A stretch of 64,000 nucleotides of DNA from Flaccisagitta enflata (GCA_965153355.1 OZ231128.1:1922001-1986000), one strand, 5' to 3'. Shown: positions 13,860 through 25,816, counted from the stretch's first letter. The notes: generated from the letters alone by a model not told the origin. Numbers and translations: made by a program.

Positions 13860-14139
13860 AGGAAACGAATTAAAAATGTTATTCTTTTTTATTTTCTTTT
13901 TTTAATCGATTCCTCTTTGCAGCTTTTAAGTTATCATCTTCGAAATAAAATAAGAGGCTAATCTCACTCACACACACAATGATATTTAACCGGAATTGAA
14001 AATACTAAGTAAACACTAAGTAAATTCATCCAAATGCTCGTTTGTGTAAATGGAAACCCGTGCCAGCAACAATAGTTCAGCATTTATTGCTACGTACAGC
14101 GTATTGATTAAAAAAAAAAGAGAAGTGGCTGATATTTAC

Positions 14140-14267
14140 CTAAATCGAAGAAGGGGTTGAATCTGGGGTTGTTGTGTTGCTGCATGTGTTGCTGCATATG
14201 TTGCTGTCCATGGACGCCGTTTGAATTTGCGGTGTTGCCAAAAGTCGGCGGCGCCGTTTGAGGATGT
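14140..14267 (-). CDS. DNAJB6-like chaperone, exon 5
   Basis: Bounded by CCCAACCTGCAG at 14268 and by TTTAG|GTAAAT at 14140. It enters in phase 2 and leaves in phase 1, matching exon 4. It encodes 42 residues (HPQTAPPTFGN…NPFFDL) with three QQHM-type repeats. The composition, rich in Gln, His, Asn and aromatic residues, suits the low-complexity client-binding region of this J-protein class. The transcript-strand region upstream of the acceptor is a roughly 60-nt pyrimidine tract. The following exon was not found with confidence. Confidence 0.65.
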
Positions 14268-14370
14268 CTGCAGGTTGGGAAGAAGAGAAAAAGGGTGGAG
14301 GAAAGGAGGAGCCGGAGGAGGAGGAGGAGTAGAAGAACAACGATTATGTGCATCAAATTGATACAAAACT

Positions 14371-14785
14371 TATACACATGGACGTAAAATAGAATGTGAT
14401 GAGGCGCCAAATGTTTAAGCACCCCCCCCCCCCCACCAGCCAACATGGCAGAGTGAAATTTCCTTTTGAAAGTCGTTTTGAGTGACTAAAAGGAATATGA
14501 ATGGCGTCATCAGAAGGAATTTTGAGGTTGTCCCTTGAAATTTAACACATTTTACTCCATTTCTTTACTTATTTAAGAGAGTATATTTTATGAGTAAAAG
14601 TGATGAATTTCAAGGTTTTAGTTACAATCTCAAAAATCGCTCTGATGACGCCATCTATATCCCCCCAAGTTACTTAAAAGGACTTTAAATTATAAATTTC
14701 AGTTGGCCAATATTGCTATAGAGCGTGTGCTTAAACTTGTTTGGCTTTTGGCGCTCATCACCTTCTATTTTGCGTCCATGTGTAG
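14371..14785. mobile_element. Foldback MITE, copy 1 (ACACATGGACG family)
   Basis: Left end TACACATGGACGTAAAAT and GATGAGGCGCCA pair with the right end TTGGCGCTCATCA and TTTTGCGTCCATGTGTA. The arms also carry matching inner words (GGAATATGAATGGCGTCATC against GATGACGCCATCTATATCC), so most of the element folds back on itself. The second copy is at 39193-39612. Confidence 0.75.
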
Positions 14786-14850
14786 ACACTTAAGACAGAA
14801 TAACATATCAACTACACAAATTAGGTCCTTAAAAAACTATATGAAATAAC

Positions 14851-15440
14851 AGCCCAAAGGTAGTGAGTGGTCAGTGGTATCCATGCCCTGCTGGAGTAAT
14901 TTGTGATTTGAGTTGTGGGGGAGCAGGGCAGCAGCCCTGAAGGGAACAAAGTCCTAGAGAACACAGGGGAATCTGTCCGTCCATCCATCTGGGGGAGAAG
15001 GCCAGGATTTGTCTCTTAAGCCATGACTTGGGTCCCCAAGGCTGGAATTCGGGTCTCAGAGACAAGTATCTTGGTCTAAGAGGCCAGGATTTTGGCCTCT
15101 GAGGCCGGAATATGGGTCCTTGAGGCCATGATCTGGGTGTCCAAGGCCAGGATGTAGGTCACGAAAGCCAGAATCTAGGTACCAGAGGCCAGAATCTAGG
15201 TCTGAGGGGTTAAAATGATGGACCTCAGACCAGAATTTTTGTTTTCAAGCTTGGATTAGGGCCATTTTGCTTGATTTTGAGCTATTTTGCTTGGATTTGG
15301 GCCATATTGTTTGGATTTGGGCTATTAGGCAGAATTTGGGTCAGAATGGGCCCCTAAGGAGACAGAGCCCGGAAGATGGGGCGGGGGGGGGGGACGGATG
15401 ATTAGACATATGGACGGACAGATTCCCCGTGGTCTACAGT
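14851..15440. mobile_element. Dispersed CAGGGCAGC element, long form
   Basis: Begins AGCCCAAAGGTAGTGAGTGG, has ATGCCCTGCT and GAGCAGGGCAGCAGCCCTGA, and continues through a degenerate ~30-bp repeat of GGCCAGGAT-like words. It ends near a GGACGGACAGATTCCCCG tail. The same ends occur in the elements at 23573, 46193 and 60551. Confidence 0.65.
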
Positions 15441-15910
15441 TAAGAAAAGATAAATGGTAAGGATCCAAAAATTAACCCTTCAACAATGAATAAACAGGAT
15501 GTAGAGATACTTCCAACTCTTGCCATATGAAGCACCCAATCAGTCCATGACATAAAAATTACCTACGCCTAGTAGAGGCTCGCGTATTCTCTTAAGTATG
15601 AAAACAGGCCTCAAATCATTTGGAGTGCTTCAAGTAGGCGGTATGGACGAATAATCATTTATTACGGTGAAAGATTTCTGAATAACAAGTCTCTAAATTT
15701 TTTTATAGGAAATTTCGTCTTGAAACTAAACGGGCCATTCGAACTAGGAAAAAGAATGGAAAACTAGTGACACATAACAGATTAACAGATTGTTCAAGTC
15801 ACAAACTGAGAAACTTTGGGCCCGAAAGAAAGTTCATGAATCCCTCCAAATTGTCGCACTTTTTTACTCAGCTTTGGTCTCCAATGCAATGCACTATCAA
15901 CCATGTGATG
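15441..15910. other. Unassigned intronic sequence
   Basis: No exon or repeat recognised. Confidence 0.35.
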
Positions 15911-16043
15911 AACAAGGCCAAGTGGGCCAATAAGGGGAGACGTGTGGATCGTCGAACGAATGCGTTACCCGACCAACAGACCAACCAATCAATAGACCAA
16001 CCAACGGACACAGCCAGTTATAGAGGTGCTTTGTCGCACCTAA
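15911..16043 (+). mobile_element. Hairpin-ended element, GGTGC subfamily
   Basis: Starts AACAAGGCCAAGTGGGCC, has a CCAACC/GACCAA core in place of GGAC, and ends TATAGAGGTGCTTTGTCGCACCTAAG. In the sister copy at 17513 the internal box AGGTGCGA is complementary to the terminal TCGCACCT. Here the internal box has drifted. Confidence 0.75.
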
Positions 16044-16821
16044 GAATATACTGCCGAAGATCGAGGCAGTCATCCCTCTCCAGATTTAATTGCAACATGC
16101 TGTATACGCAGCGACGTCTGTCGCATTCACATTGGCATGGCGTCGTGGACCCTGTCCATTGGACAATCATACGCTAAAACGCTCTTCAACAGACTTTGCG
16201 ACAGATTGACAGACCGACTGACCAACATCTTGCGAAGCAGGTTAGTAGTATAGGAAGTCGATCAAGTCACATGCACGCAATTAACCAGTAACCATTGTAT
16301 ACATAGCAGAAAACCTCTGATCCCTGAAGCAATGCTTTCCATTTTTTTAACTGCATCATCATAATTTCTCACGGAAATGATTTGCTTTATTTTTTTAATG
16401 AAACTAAAACCATTCTTTTTTTTTCTTTTTTTGCATTTTGTACTTAATGACCTTTAAGATATCTTCTACAAGAAATAAATATGATTGTTTCAGGTTAACG
16501 AACTAACTCTTAATGCTTCGACATGCGACATATGTTTGATTTGATTGAGAATATGAGTTTTTTTTCTGAAATGATCAATAGTTTTTCCAGATGTGATATG
16601 CATCACGCAGCACTATGGACGTTATGACTTATGTCATATGACTTATGACTATGACTTATGTGAAGTTATAAGACATTAAACTTGAAACTGAGTTCGATCG
16701 AACTCAAACTCAAACATGGCTCGGCAGCATGGACCTTACAATTTTTATCACGCGCGCGTCAATTTTTTTTTTTAATTCAATATTTTTTAGTTATTCAAAC
16801 ATCGACCCGTGATAATTCAAA
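16044..16821. other. Unassigned intronic sequence
   Basis: Contains a short ACTTATG/TCATATG repeat near 16620-16665. Nothing else recognised. Confidence 0.35.
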
Positions 16822-17062
16822 AACAAGTGACGCGGGGTCACAATATCGTTGCGGACGGGTGGGTAGGGGCATCTAACCCCCAGCCTCACCCCGACCCCAC
16901 CCCCAACCACTCCAGCCACACACACACCCACATACAATAACAATAACAGTAACAACTGCAGTGTCAAAAATGCGCGGTTTTTTTTGCGTTTTTAACTCGA
17001 GTGTGACTGACCGACGGACCAACGGACAAGGCCTTTATAGAGTTGCGTGTCCGCAACTAAAA
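16822..17062 (+). mobile_element. Hairpin-ended element, GTTGCGGAC subfamily, variant 5' end
   Basis: The variant start AACAAGTGACGCGGGGTCAC is followed by GTTGCGGACGGGTGGGTAGG. It ends TATAGAGTTGCGTGTCCGCAACTAAAA. The internal GTTGCGGAC complements the terminal GTCCGCAAC. The same variant occurs at 49017-49217. Confidence 0.8.
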
Positions 17063-17512
17063 ATGGGGTACACAATAAAATAGATTTTAAAATGATAACT
17101 GTATTTCATCGGGCTATTAAAGGCCGAGTCCACAGACCACAACTCAACTCTTTAATCGTAAAACTTGCCTCCCTGTTAGATCTACCTCGTTCGGACCGCA
17201 ATTGATTGTTATTGCTTTACCGATAAATTGATATGTTTATATGCTCGGCAACTAGATGAATACGATCGATTGTTTAGAGCATGAACTTTCATTCAAACTC
17301 TTGTTGATGTAACTAATGTGATATGGCAGAAAAATAATGCGTTGGTCTAGCTTTTATTGTCTGATTTTTGTTTGTTTGTCTTTACATCAAATGAGCATCA
17401 TCAAACAAATGTTTTATTCAATTAACCAATCAATCATTCATTCATTCAGTAATTCAGTAATTTATTCATTCAGTAGTTCAATCACTAATTTTTAAACATC
17501 TTTCATTCATAA
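17063..17512. other. Unassigned intronic sequence
   Basis: Ends in a degenerate (ATTC)n patch near 17425-17510. Confidence 0.35.
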
Positions 17513-17645
17513 AACAAGGCCAAGTAGGCCAATAAGGTGCGAGTGTGGATCGTCGAACGAATGCGTTACCCAACAGACCAACCGACCAACCAACCGACCG
17601 ACCAACGGACACAGCCAGTTATAGGGGTGCTTTGTTGCATCTAAG
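17513..17645 (+). mobile_element. Hairpin-ended element, GGTGC subfamily
   Basis: AACAAGGCCAAGTAGGCC start, internal AAGGTGCGAG, a CCAACCGACC core, and an end TATAGGGGTGCTTTGTTGCATCTAAG whose hairpin is slightly decayed. Confidence 0.75.
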
Positions 17646-18398
17646 AACATTCATTCAGATGAAAACAGTTACTGTTTTTGTCACTATCAACTACGACTGA
17701 AATAACAAAAAAACGTAGATTACATGAACAAATTACTAAAGACACAACATCTCAATGCCCAGAGGTGCCCCTGTGCACTTCTAATCCCAGGAGGCAAAAA
17801 GAAAAATCAAACAGAAGTTTGAAATTAAATTGATCAAAACGGTTTGAAGCTCACAATCAGCCTCTTCATGATGGTCCTGGGCTTGCCGTTGGGCGATCCT
17901 GACTCCCAGCCGAGATTAGGCCTCCGGGCACAAGCTCAACCGACTTGGCAGTCACCAGGGGATGTGGAGAAAGGTGGTAGCCGGTAGGATAGATGGTGGG
18001 GATTTGCTTAGGAGCAAGAAGCGAGCGCTAAAAGCCCACTGGGTTGAGTGATCTTTTCCAGTTACGGACACGGCTCTGTCTGCCCTTTCCTCGGTTCATT
18101 TGACCGTGGGTCCGTTGGTCCATGCTGATCAAGTTCAAAAGTGAGTGTGTGTGTGTGCGTGTGCGTGTGCGTGTGCGTGTGTGTGTGTGTGTTTGTGTGG
18201 ACCGTCCGTCCCGACGCCGCACTGGTCACTCTGCGTGATGGAGATGAACATTGAACTAACTGTGACGTCAACCTTAGGCGGACGTGCTAATCGCATATAG
18301 CATATATCATACAGCATATAGCTAATCATTTCCCATGTTTTATTTCCTATGACTGTCACATTCATGATCTTCCCTACTTCCTCAGTGGGTAGCATGAT
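17646..18398. other. Unassigned intronic sequence with a short (GT)n
   Basis: (GT)n with GTGC variants at about 18140-18195. The rest is not recognised. Confidence 0.4.
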
Positions 18399-19768
18399 CA
18401 CATTGTAATAGTATTCCAGAATCAAGTCATTTCCATGTACTATCTTGGTCAAAATAAGAGTCCTCGCAATTGAATTTAGTTCTTAAACCTTGAATAATGA
18501 TCAGAAAAACCTATTTTCTTATTACAGAAGTTTATTTTAGTGTATTTTGGCACTAGATATTACTTGTATTGTGATTTTTATTGTGTCTTATAGCAGCATC
18601 ACTGATTTGCGTGTTTGAGGTTTCTCATCTCTTTTATCTGTTTTTGCCACTTTGGTTTTATGGTGAGGCTTGTACTAATTTTGTTGTAAAATCTAAACAA
18701 TTTGAGCAAATGAGCTCTGCTTGGTGGCAAATGGAAGCTCTTTTGAAGCTCTTTACAACAGTCACCGATTTTTTATGTTTCTATAATTTCTATGTATAGA
18801 AAATTTTCAAATGAAGCTGCTGGAATTTCAAAAATGGAAATCAATGATTTTTACCTTAGAATTCAAAATGAATCATTTTACTCTTTCTGCTGTAAAATCT
18901 AAACAAATTGAGCTACAGAGTTCTGCTAGGTGGCATTAGATCGCATTTTTGCAGAGCTTTCTAATGGTCACCAATTTTTATATGTTTTTTTGAACAATCT
19001 GGCCACAATGTAAGAAAACATGGCGGACTCTTAATTTGACCAAGATTCTCAGCTAGCTGAGAGGGAAAAAAACTCAAACTTTGGCTATCTACTAGTTTGG
19101 CTTATCTCTTATCATATATGATCTATGGTTCTATTCCCGAATCAAGTCTTTCATATGTATGAGTATATTCCAGATTCAAGAATCTCAGCTAGCTGAGAGG
19201 GAAAAACTTATTCTTTTTTTCTTATTGCATTTGATAAAGTAGTGTCCGGTGGTTTCCATGGTATTCTACTCCTTGATTGCTTTTGTAAACAAAGTTCCTA
19301 ATGAGTTATCAAGAATACTATGAATAGAAAAGTCCGCTGAACAATAGAAAGAAAAAGCGCGCGAAAAAAGCTTACCGTAAGAACCGTCAAAAGTTATTTT
19401 CCATCTATTCTTCCGTCTGAAAATTAAAAAAATGCTTGACCAAAACATTTCTGGAAGTATAGGGTAATACCCCAAAACTAAGCTCTTGCAGTGAAGTGAT
19501 TTTCTGCTCATACTTTAGCTCACTTTTTTGCATCATGGGTAAGGTAAAAAAGTAGACTAAAGATTTGAAATATTTTTCCCTCTCAACTAGCTGAGAGGCT
19601 TTGTTACGGAAAAGCTTTGACTTAGGAATAGTCTTGAAGAAAATAGGTAAGTCAAACTAGAAGAAAACCAAACTTTCAAATTTTTCTCTCTCAACTAGCT
19701 GAGAGTCTTGAGTCACATATAGACTTGTACAGGGAAATAACTTGATTCTGGAATACTATTATAGTGTG
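18399..19768. mobile_element. 1.37-kb TIR transposon relic
   Basis: The ends are about 36-bp terminal inverted repeats: CACATTGTAATAGTATTCCA at 18399, and the complement of TGGAATACTATTATAGTGTG at 19749-19768. Flanks AGCATGAT (18391-18398) and AGCATGTC (19769-19776) look like an 8-bp target-site duplication with two changes, as hAT elements make. Inside, four copies of a palindrome CTCAGCTAGCTGAG or CTCAACTAGCTGAG occur near 19045, 19187, 19583 and 19689. No transposase frame is visible. Confidence 0.75.
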
Positions 19769-19839
19769 AGCATGTCGCCCGCTGTCCTCCTCCTTACCAA
19801 CACTGCCACCAAAAAATGTCAAATTTGGATGCGATGGGA

Positions 19840-20148
19840 TGTCAAAATGTGGGATGAACAAGAAAATGTGACCAGATGTCAAAATGTGGGATGAACAAGA
19901 AGATGTGACTGGATGTCAAAATGTGGGATGAACAAGAAGATGTGACTGGATGTCAAAATGTGGGATGAACAAGAAGATGTGACCGGATGTCAAAATGTGG
20001 GATAAACATCAAAATGTGGGATGAACAAGAAGACATAACTGGATATCAAAATGTGGGATGAACAAGAAGATATGACCGGATGTCAAAATGTGGGATGATC
20101 AAGAAGATGTGATTGAATGTCAAAATGTGGGATGAACAAGAAGCTGTT
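19840..20148. repeat. 37-bp minisatellite
   Basis: Eight to nine tandem units containing GTCAAAATGTGGGATGAAC and AAGAAGATGTGACTGG, with one shortened unit near 19995-20015. Units abut without unique spacers. Confidence 0.9.
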
Positions 20149-20400
20149 TGATATGAAAACCGGTCTCAGTCAATCCCAAAGTCAAACTTTATAACACGAG
20201 ACATGAAGAAATTTTTTTTTGTTAAAGAAATCGAGGAGGAAAAAGTCTTTGAAGAATATGAATCTGTACAGATCCTGGTCATAACCATCATTAAATATCA
20301 AGATTCAAATCGCCCCCTCTCAAGACTCAACTGCAAATGTTCCTATTTCGAAATTTCTTTTCACTCTTGGATCTTAGCTGTCTCTTTTGAGCTCTCTCAT
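20149..20400. other. Unassigned intronic sequence
   Basis: No feature recognised. Confidence 0.35.
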
Positions 20401-20409
20401 TTATGCTTT

Positions 20410-20444
<35 letters not shown>

Positions 20445-20705
20445 CTTTTGAGCTGTTTCATACATTCTTTCTTTCTTTCTTTCTTTCTTTCTCTTTGTTT
20501 TCACTCAAATTGATCTTGCTCTTTATTTATTCATTGATGCATTCATTCATTCATTCATTCATTCATTTATTCATACACTCATTCACTCATTTATTCATTC
20601 ATGATTTCACTTAATCATATCTCTTCTAAGTTTCTCTTCCTCTTTCTCTTTCTCTCTTTCTCTTTCTCTTTCTCTTTCTCTCTCTCTCTCTCTTTCTCTC
20701 TCTTT
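20401..20705. repeat. (TTTC)n, (ATTC)n and (CT)n cluster
   Basis: TTTC tracts 20405-20500, ATTC 20528-20605, CT-rich 20640-20705. Confidence 0.9.
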
Positions 20706-21084
20706 TCCGCCCGTATTGGGATGCAGATGTCTGCGCTTTCTCAACCTGTCGGACAATCGACAAGAACGATGAAATGAACGATGAAATGAACGATGTGATG
20801 AACAATTGTGATGAATAATGAGTCTTTTTTGTCTTTAGATTTGTGATTTATATTAAACCAACCGCAGTAGAGCGGCTTCTTTGTACCATTTTGATTCCCA
20901 TCACACATGAAAAGAATGCGAATATGTATGAAAAACACGGATCATGACGGATGTAAGTGACAATCAATTACAATCGCAAATGAGTCCCCCCCCCCCTCAA
21001 CCACATATCTAAAATATGCCCTCTAGACCTCAAATCGGCCATCGATAACCTGAATCAATCTTTTAGGCCCGATATATTCCCCCT
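20706..21084. other. Unassigned intronic sequence
   Basis: Short GAACGATGAAAT repeat near 20765-20800. Nothing else recognised. Confidence 0.35.
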
Positions 21085-21238
21085 CAGGACGTCTGGAAAT
21101 TCACCCCTATGCCCTACAGTCCTACAGAACATCAGCCCTTTGTGGCCGCTGCACTATTCTCACTCTACTACTTCACTTGATCAATCCAAGCAGGGCATCG
21201 AGTAGCGCTGACCATGTGCGATCCTTGGTCGACTAGTT
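21085..21238 (-). mobile_element. Dispersed CAGGGCAGC element, short copy
   Basis: Reversed relative to 23573: GGAAATTCACCCCTATGCCC, ACATCAGCCC, GTGGCCGCTGC, then AGCAGGGCATCGAGTAGCGC and TGACCATGTGCGATCCTTGG. The central part seen in other copies is missing. Confidence 0.65.
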
Positions 21239-21545
21239 TAAGCTTAACGCCTCATTTATGTTGCCGAATCGAGATAAAGAGAGAAAATATATCTTTTATA
21301 TATTTTGCCTTTCGTTCTTTGCGCTTTTTCTTTCTCTTTGATATGCCGTGTTTATTCTAAAACTGAAAGGTATATAGGCAAAGAGGAAAAGAGAGAGGGA
21401 GGCCCGTCCGGGGCCAAGCAAGGGCCGCCCGCGGTCTACAGTTGTTTATGTTTCAAAAAATGAGAATAAAAAGTGAAACTAGAAAGAAAAAAAAATAGAT
21501 TTTTACAAGTATATGCCGTAATTTCATCGTTGTACAGCTCTATAT
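21239..21545. other. Unassigned intronic sequence
   Basis: AT-rich. A GGGGCC/GGTCTACAG remnant near 21405-21445 resembles the end of a CAGGGCAGC-type element. Confidence 0.35.
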
Positions 21546-21681
21546 TTCTCTCTCTGTTTCTGTCTGTCTGTCTCTGTCTGTCTCTAGATCTCTGTCTGTC
21601 TCTATCTGTCTCTATCTGTCTCTATCTGTCTCTGTCTGTCTCAGTCTGTCTCAGTCTGTCTCAGTCTGCCTGTCTGTCATA

Positions 21682-21727
<46 letters not shown>

Positions 21728-21730
21728 TTC
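21546..21730. repeat. (CTGT/CTCT)n microsatellite
   Basis: Mixed TCTG/TCTC tetranucleotides ending in (CT)n. Confidence 0.9.
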
Positions 21731-21968
21731 TCATCATTTTTTCACAAGCAGTTTGACTATGAGCAATATTCCCTCACCGAATGAATGCACACTTTGTTTA
21801 TACGGCCATTGGCCAATATAAAAAAAGAACTACAGTAACACTTCGTCATGATGGAGGCCTGAGTAACGGATATCCATCAGTTACGAACTAAAAAATCTTT
21901 GAGACCTCGAAAACATATCTAATTATCGATGTATTTTTATATTGGCGCTATTGGATCGATTCATTTTT

Positions 21969-22175
21969 AGTCGCGTGCTACGCGACTCTACACCCAGCTT
22001 TGTCGGTCCGTCCGTCGGTCCGTCGGACCGTTGGTCTGTCCATCCGTCACTCTTTACTTATTTTTCTTTTTGCGGTCTTTGGCCTCACTGCTCCTGCCCA
22101 AATGATCAGGTGACCTCAAATATGGCCCCTGCCCACCCGCACGCGACTGGGGTAGCCGTGTATTCGGCCTTGTTT
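21969..22175 (-). mobile_element. Hairpin-ended element, AGTCGCG subfamily, GGGGTAGCC type
   Basis: Terminal AGTCGCGTGCTACGCGACT, a GTCCGTCGGTCC core, internal CGCACGCGACTGGGGTAGCC, and a CGGCCTTGTTTTT end. Nine bases of the internal box complement the hairpin arm. Confidence 0.85.
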
Positions 22176-22532
22176 TTTTTAAATTCAGTGGTACAATTGC
22201 AAATAATTCGTGGTGCAGTTTCTCGTCACCGAATAGATGCACACTGATATATGATGATGAAAGTACACAACCATTGTCGTTAATACAAATACCCCCCCCC
22301 ATTAGAGATCATCGACACTAGCTAAAAACCAATTGGTTATCTTAAGTTTTGTTTCCCTCAAATGTCTTCTCAAAAGTTTAGACATTGTCTCTGCTAAATG
22401 TTGTTGCCGTCATGCCAATACGTTTCGTTTCTGCATTATGCAGCAGACTGTATGAATTGGTCTTTGAAAGTTAGTTCCCTCTCAGTCACAGTCAACATAT
22501 GTCACTGATATATGTCTCACATATCAAAAGGA
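22176..22532. other. Unassigned intronic sequence
   Basis: No exon recognised. Confidence 0.35.
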
Positions 22533-22610
22533 TGAATGGATGAATGAATGAATGAATGAATGAATGAATGAATGAATGAATGAATGAATGAATGAATGAA
22601 TGAATGAATG
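22533..22610. repeat. (AATG)n microsatellite
   Basis: About 19 units of GAAT. Confidence 0.95.
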
Positions 22611-22825
22611 TTCATGACCTTTTCCCTTTTTGTAAGAAACAAGTTTGTAAGAACTAGAGGTTTTCTTCCTCTTATTAGTTGCAGCCTAGCCAAATCACAG
22701 CCCCCGCCCTTCCATGTACTGCTCCTGTCCACCCTCATAACTGCCCCTGCCCACCCACAACTACTTATTGGCTGTGTATCCGGTCTTTTTTAAAGCCTTG
22801 TGAAAGGATTTATCCAACAAAGGAA

Positions 22826-22950
22826 AACAAGGCCAAGTAGGCTATCATAGGCGCATTTCAAATTGTAGAATGAAAGCGTTTCCAACTGACCAACCAACCA
22901 AACAACCGACCGACGGACGTAACCTCTGAAAGACGTGCTTTTGCGTGCGG
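22826..22950 (+). mobile_element. Hairpin-ended element, diverged GGTGC-like copy
   Basis: AACAAGGCCAAGTAGGC start, a CCAACCAACC/GACCGACGGAC core, and an end CTCTGAAAGACGTGCTTTTGCGTGCGG with a decayed hairpin. Confidence 0.6.
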
Positions 22951-23460
22951 AAAAAAAAATGTTTAGACTCGTTTTAGACAAGAACCGACGGGCTAGGAGA
23001 GAATCTTGTCAGTGAGCAAGAAAAAGAATCGCAAGTTATCCAGGATTGTCTGTCAGTCAGTCAGTAGGTCGTGACGGATTTTGACCATGATGTCGATTGA
23101 CCGACACCATGGGGTGTGACTGTCGATTCCGACAGTCACGACATAAGTTCTCCCAACTCTACCCCCCATCTAGGTACAAAAGCACTTTTAGTAGCTGCTT
23201 CTCCTTTGAATAGGTTTTTAATCATCCTTCAACTCGCACTACAACCTCTTCGTACGATAAAGGAGTTGGAGCTCCTTCCCCCCCCCCCTTCTCCTTATTT
23301 TCCTAAAATCAACAGTTTTTCCGACAATCTTCACTTCGGTGTTTGCCGGTCTTTTCCTCGATCTGAGAGAGACCTTTTTTTTTTCATTTTGTGTTTTTTC
23401 AATTGTAATTCATTTTTCATGAAAAAAAATTTCTGCAAGAAATTGATGCCCATTTCCCGG

Positions 23461-23464
<4 letters not shown>
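22951..23464. other. Unassigned intronic sequence
   Basis: Includes a short TCAGTCAG run near 23052-23066 and an inverted GTCGATT…/GACAGTCACGACA motif near 23085-23145. No exon. Confidence 0.35.

Positions 23465-23506
<42 letters not shown>
23465..23506. repeat. (GA)n microsatellite
   Basis: Short pure GA run. Confidence 0.95.
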
Positions 23507-23511
<5 letters not shown>

Positions 23512-23572
23512 GGAAAGAAAGGCAAAGATACAGCAGAAATTAATGCTTTCATAAGATAACAAGTCATCCAAG

Positions 23573-24014
23573 GATTGCACATGGTCAGCGATACCCGATG
23601 CCCTGCTTGGAGTGATAGCTGGAGAAGTGGAGTGAGAGCAGGGCAGCGGCCCCAAAGGGCCGATGTCCTGTAGGACACAGGGGTGAATTTCCATACGTCC
23701 TGAGAGGGCATATTTGAGGCCTTTGAAGCAATTTTCCATAATATTTAATGGGAGTTTTGAATTTTTTCAATTTCTCATCAATTTGCCATGTTATTCAATG
23801 GAAATTTCACATTTTTTTTATTTTTCATCAATTTTCAATGTTATCCAATGGGAAGTTTGTATTTTTTCAATTTCCCATGTTATTCAATAGGGATTGAGGC
23901 TTGAGAAGCTTCGGGGGGGGGGGGGGGGAGATGGACGGACGGACGGACAGACGTATGGAAATTCACCCCTGTGTCCTACAGGACATCGGCCCTCTGGGGC
24001 CGCTGCCCAAAAAG
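23573..24014. mobile_element. Dispersed CAGGGCAGC element with TIRs
   Basis: The left arm contains GAGCAGGGCAGCGGCCCC, GATGTCCTGTAGGACACAGG and GGTGAATTTCCATACGTCC. The right arm is its inverted copy (GGAAATTCACCCCTGTGTCC … GGGGCCGCTGCCC). The middle is a tandem of TTCCATGTTATTCAATGGGA-like words followed by poly-G and (GGAC)n. Confidence 0.75.
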
Positions 24015-24450
24015 TAAAACAGCTATAAGAACTGGAAATTTAGAGTATGCTAGTCCAATTCTTGTGCAAATATATGAGACTGTACCTACGTTGATGCGTC
24101 GGGTTTTTGTTTGTTTGTTTGTTTGTTTTTTTTGTTTTGTTTTTGGGTTTGTGGTGGTTTTTTTTCGTGTGTTCTTTTTTTTAAATTTTGATAGAAATGC
24201 CTTGATGCAGAACTTGAAAGGTACATGTATTTCTTAGGGCGTTGGAGTCGCAAAAGACTGCGAAATGGTGAGTAAGCGTAATGAGAAAGACAAGAAAGAC
24301 AAACCCTCAGGCTGAGAAGTTAAGAATTCAGCCTCGACCACCTCGAACCCACTTCCGTGCGGCTCCTCTTCACAAGTCAATGATAAATCAATCAAAAAAG
24401 AAGCAAGGAAGGAATAGAAAATGAGATACAAAGGAAGAGAAGAAAAAACG
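24015..24450. other. Unassigned intronic sequence
   Basis: Contains a (GTTT)n patch near 24106-24150. No exon. Confidence 0.35.
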
Positions 24451-24451
24451 A

Positions 24452-24531
<80 letters not shown>

Positions 24532-24780
24532 AAAAAAAGAAAGAAAGATACCAACAAACAAACAAACAAACAAACAAATAAACACTCATCAAACTTGCCA
24601 CCCTGATTGTGTCAAGAAAGTCCATCAATCAACAAAACTCAAAAGTCATTCACATCACAAATTTCACAATCACGAATTCAAATCATGCATTCAAATCATG
24701 CATTCAAATCATGCATTCTAATCATGCATATGTTTCATTGAGGCATAACCCCAAACACACTCTTTCTTTCTTTCTTTTTT

Positions 24781-24844
<64 letters not shown>

Positions 24845-24950
24845 TTCTTTCTTGTTGGTTGGTCTGTCTGTCCGCCTGTCTGCCTGTCTGTCAGTCCTTT
24901 TGTTGATCTGATTATCTGTCAGTGTGTCTGTCTGTTTGTCTGGTAACCTG
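24451..24950. repeat. (GAAA)n, (CAAA)n, (TTTC)n and (GTCT)n cluster
   Basis: (GAAA)n 24451-24536 and (TTTC)n 24766-24856 are complementary and could fold back across about 230 bp. (CAAA)n sits at 24553-24580, GTCT-type repeats at 24865-24945, and a short AATCATGCATTC tandem at about 24680-24730. Confidence 0.9.
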
Positions 24951-25428
24951 ATGGAATGACTCACTGACGATCACTTTGCTTCAGTTACTATATTTTCATC
25001 GCTTCTTTCACTTTGCTTCCGCTTTTCTGGGTATATCTACCTTTTGTTTGCTCATGCAAATCTACATTCATGTGGTTCATTTCAATTTTTTATTTATGTG
25101 GTCTTCTAGCCGAGAAAACATTCAGAAAACATAAAGGTGACCGCGTTAACGATCGAAAATTATGATTACAAATGACGCACATGTTTTTTCCCTTTCTTTT
25201 TCATATTCTTTCTCTCTCTCTCTCTCTCTCTCTCGGGCTCCTTGTCCATGTCCCGCCCCGTTTGAGTCTGTTTGTCTGTTTCTGTTGCAGAAAAACCGCA
25301 TGAACTGACATGATGGGTGTAATTGTTATCATCGTTTTCGATTAAAACGTGGATCTAGATGACATTGATATCCGTCAAGGTTGGGTCGTGATGACTTCAT
25401 CTGCAAATCGCCTTTCGCGAATCAAATG
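24951..25428. other. Unassigned intronic sequence
   Basis: Short (CT)n at 25210-25233. Nothing else recognised. Confidence 0.35.
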
Positions 25429-25437
25429 CGTTGTTGT

Positions 25438-25533
<96 letters not shown>
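25429..25533. repeat. (TTG)n trinucleotide repeat
   Basis: About 35 units with one C. It lies inside DNAJ intron 4 and is not coding in this model. Confidence 0.95.
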
Positions 25534-25613
25534 CAAATTGATAGTTTCCAGTTGTAAAATTTGTTAGTTGGTTCTTTCTGATCTTTCATCATGATTCATG
25601 ATTGATCAAAATC

Positions 25614-25666
25614 GTCATCATCATCATCATCATCATCACCATCATTATCTGTTTCATCATTATCAC

Positions 25667-25710
<44 letters not shown>

Positions 25711-25739
25711 ACATTATCTGTTTCATGAAGATGATGATG

Positions 25740-25816
<77 letters not shown>

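Noticed and set aside
19840-20148. CRISPR-like array of 37-bp repeats
   Set aside because: Units are directly adjacent with no unique spacers, and the setting is eukaryotic.
21473-21682. Plus-strand open frame with Ser/Leu/Cys repeats
   Set aside because: Translation of CTGT/CTCT microsatellite.
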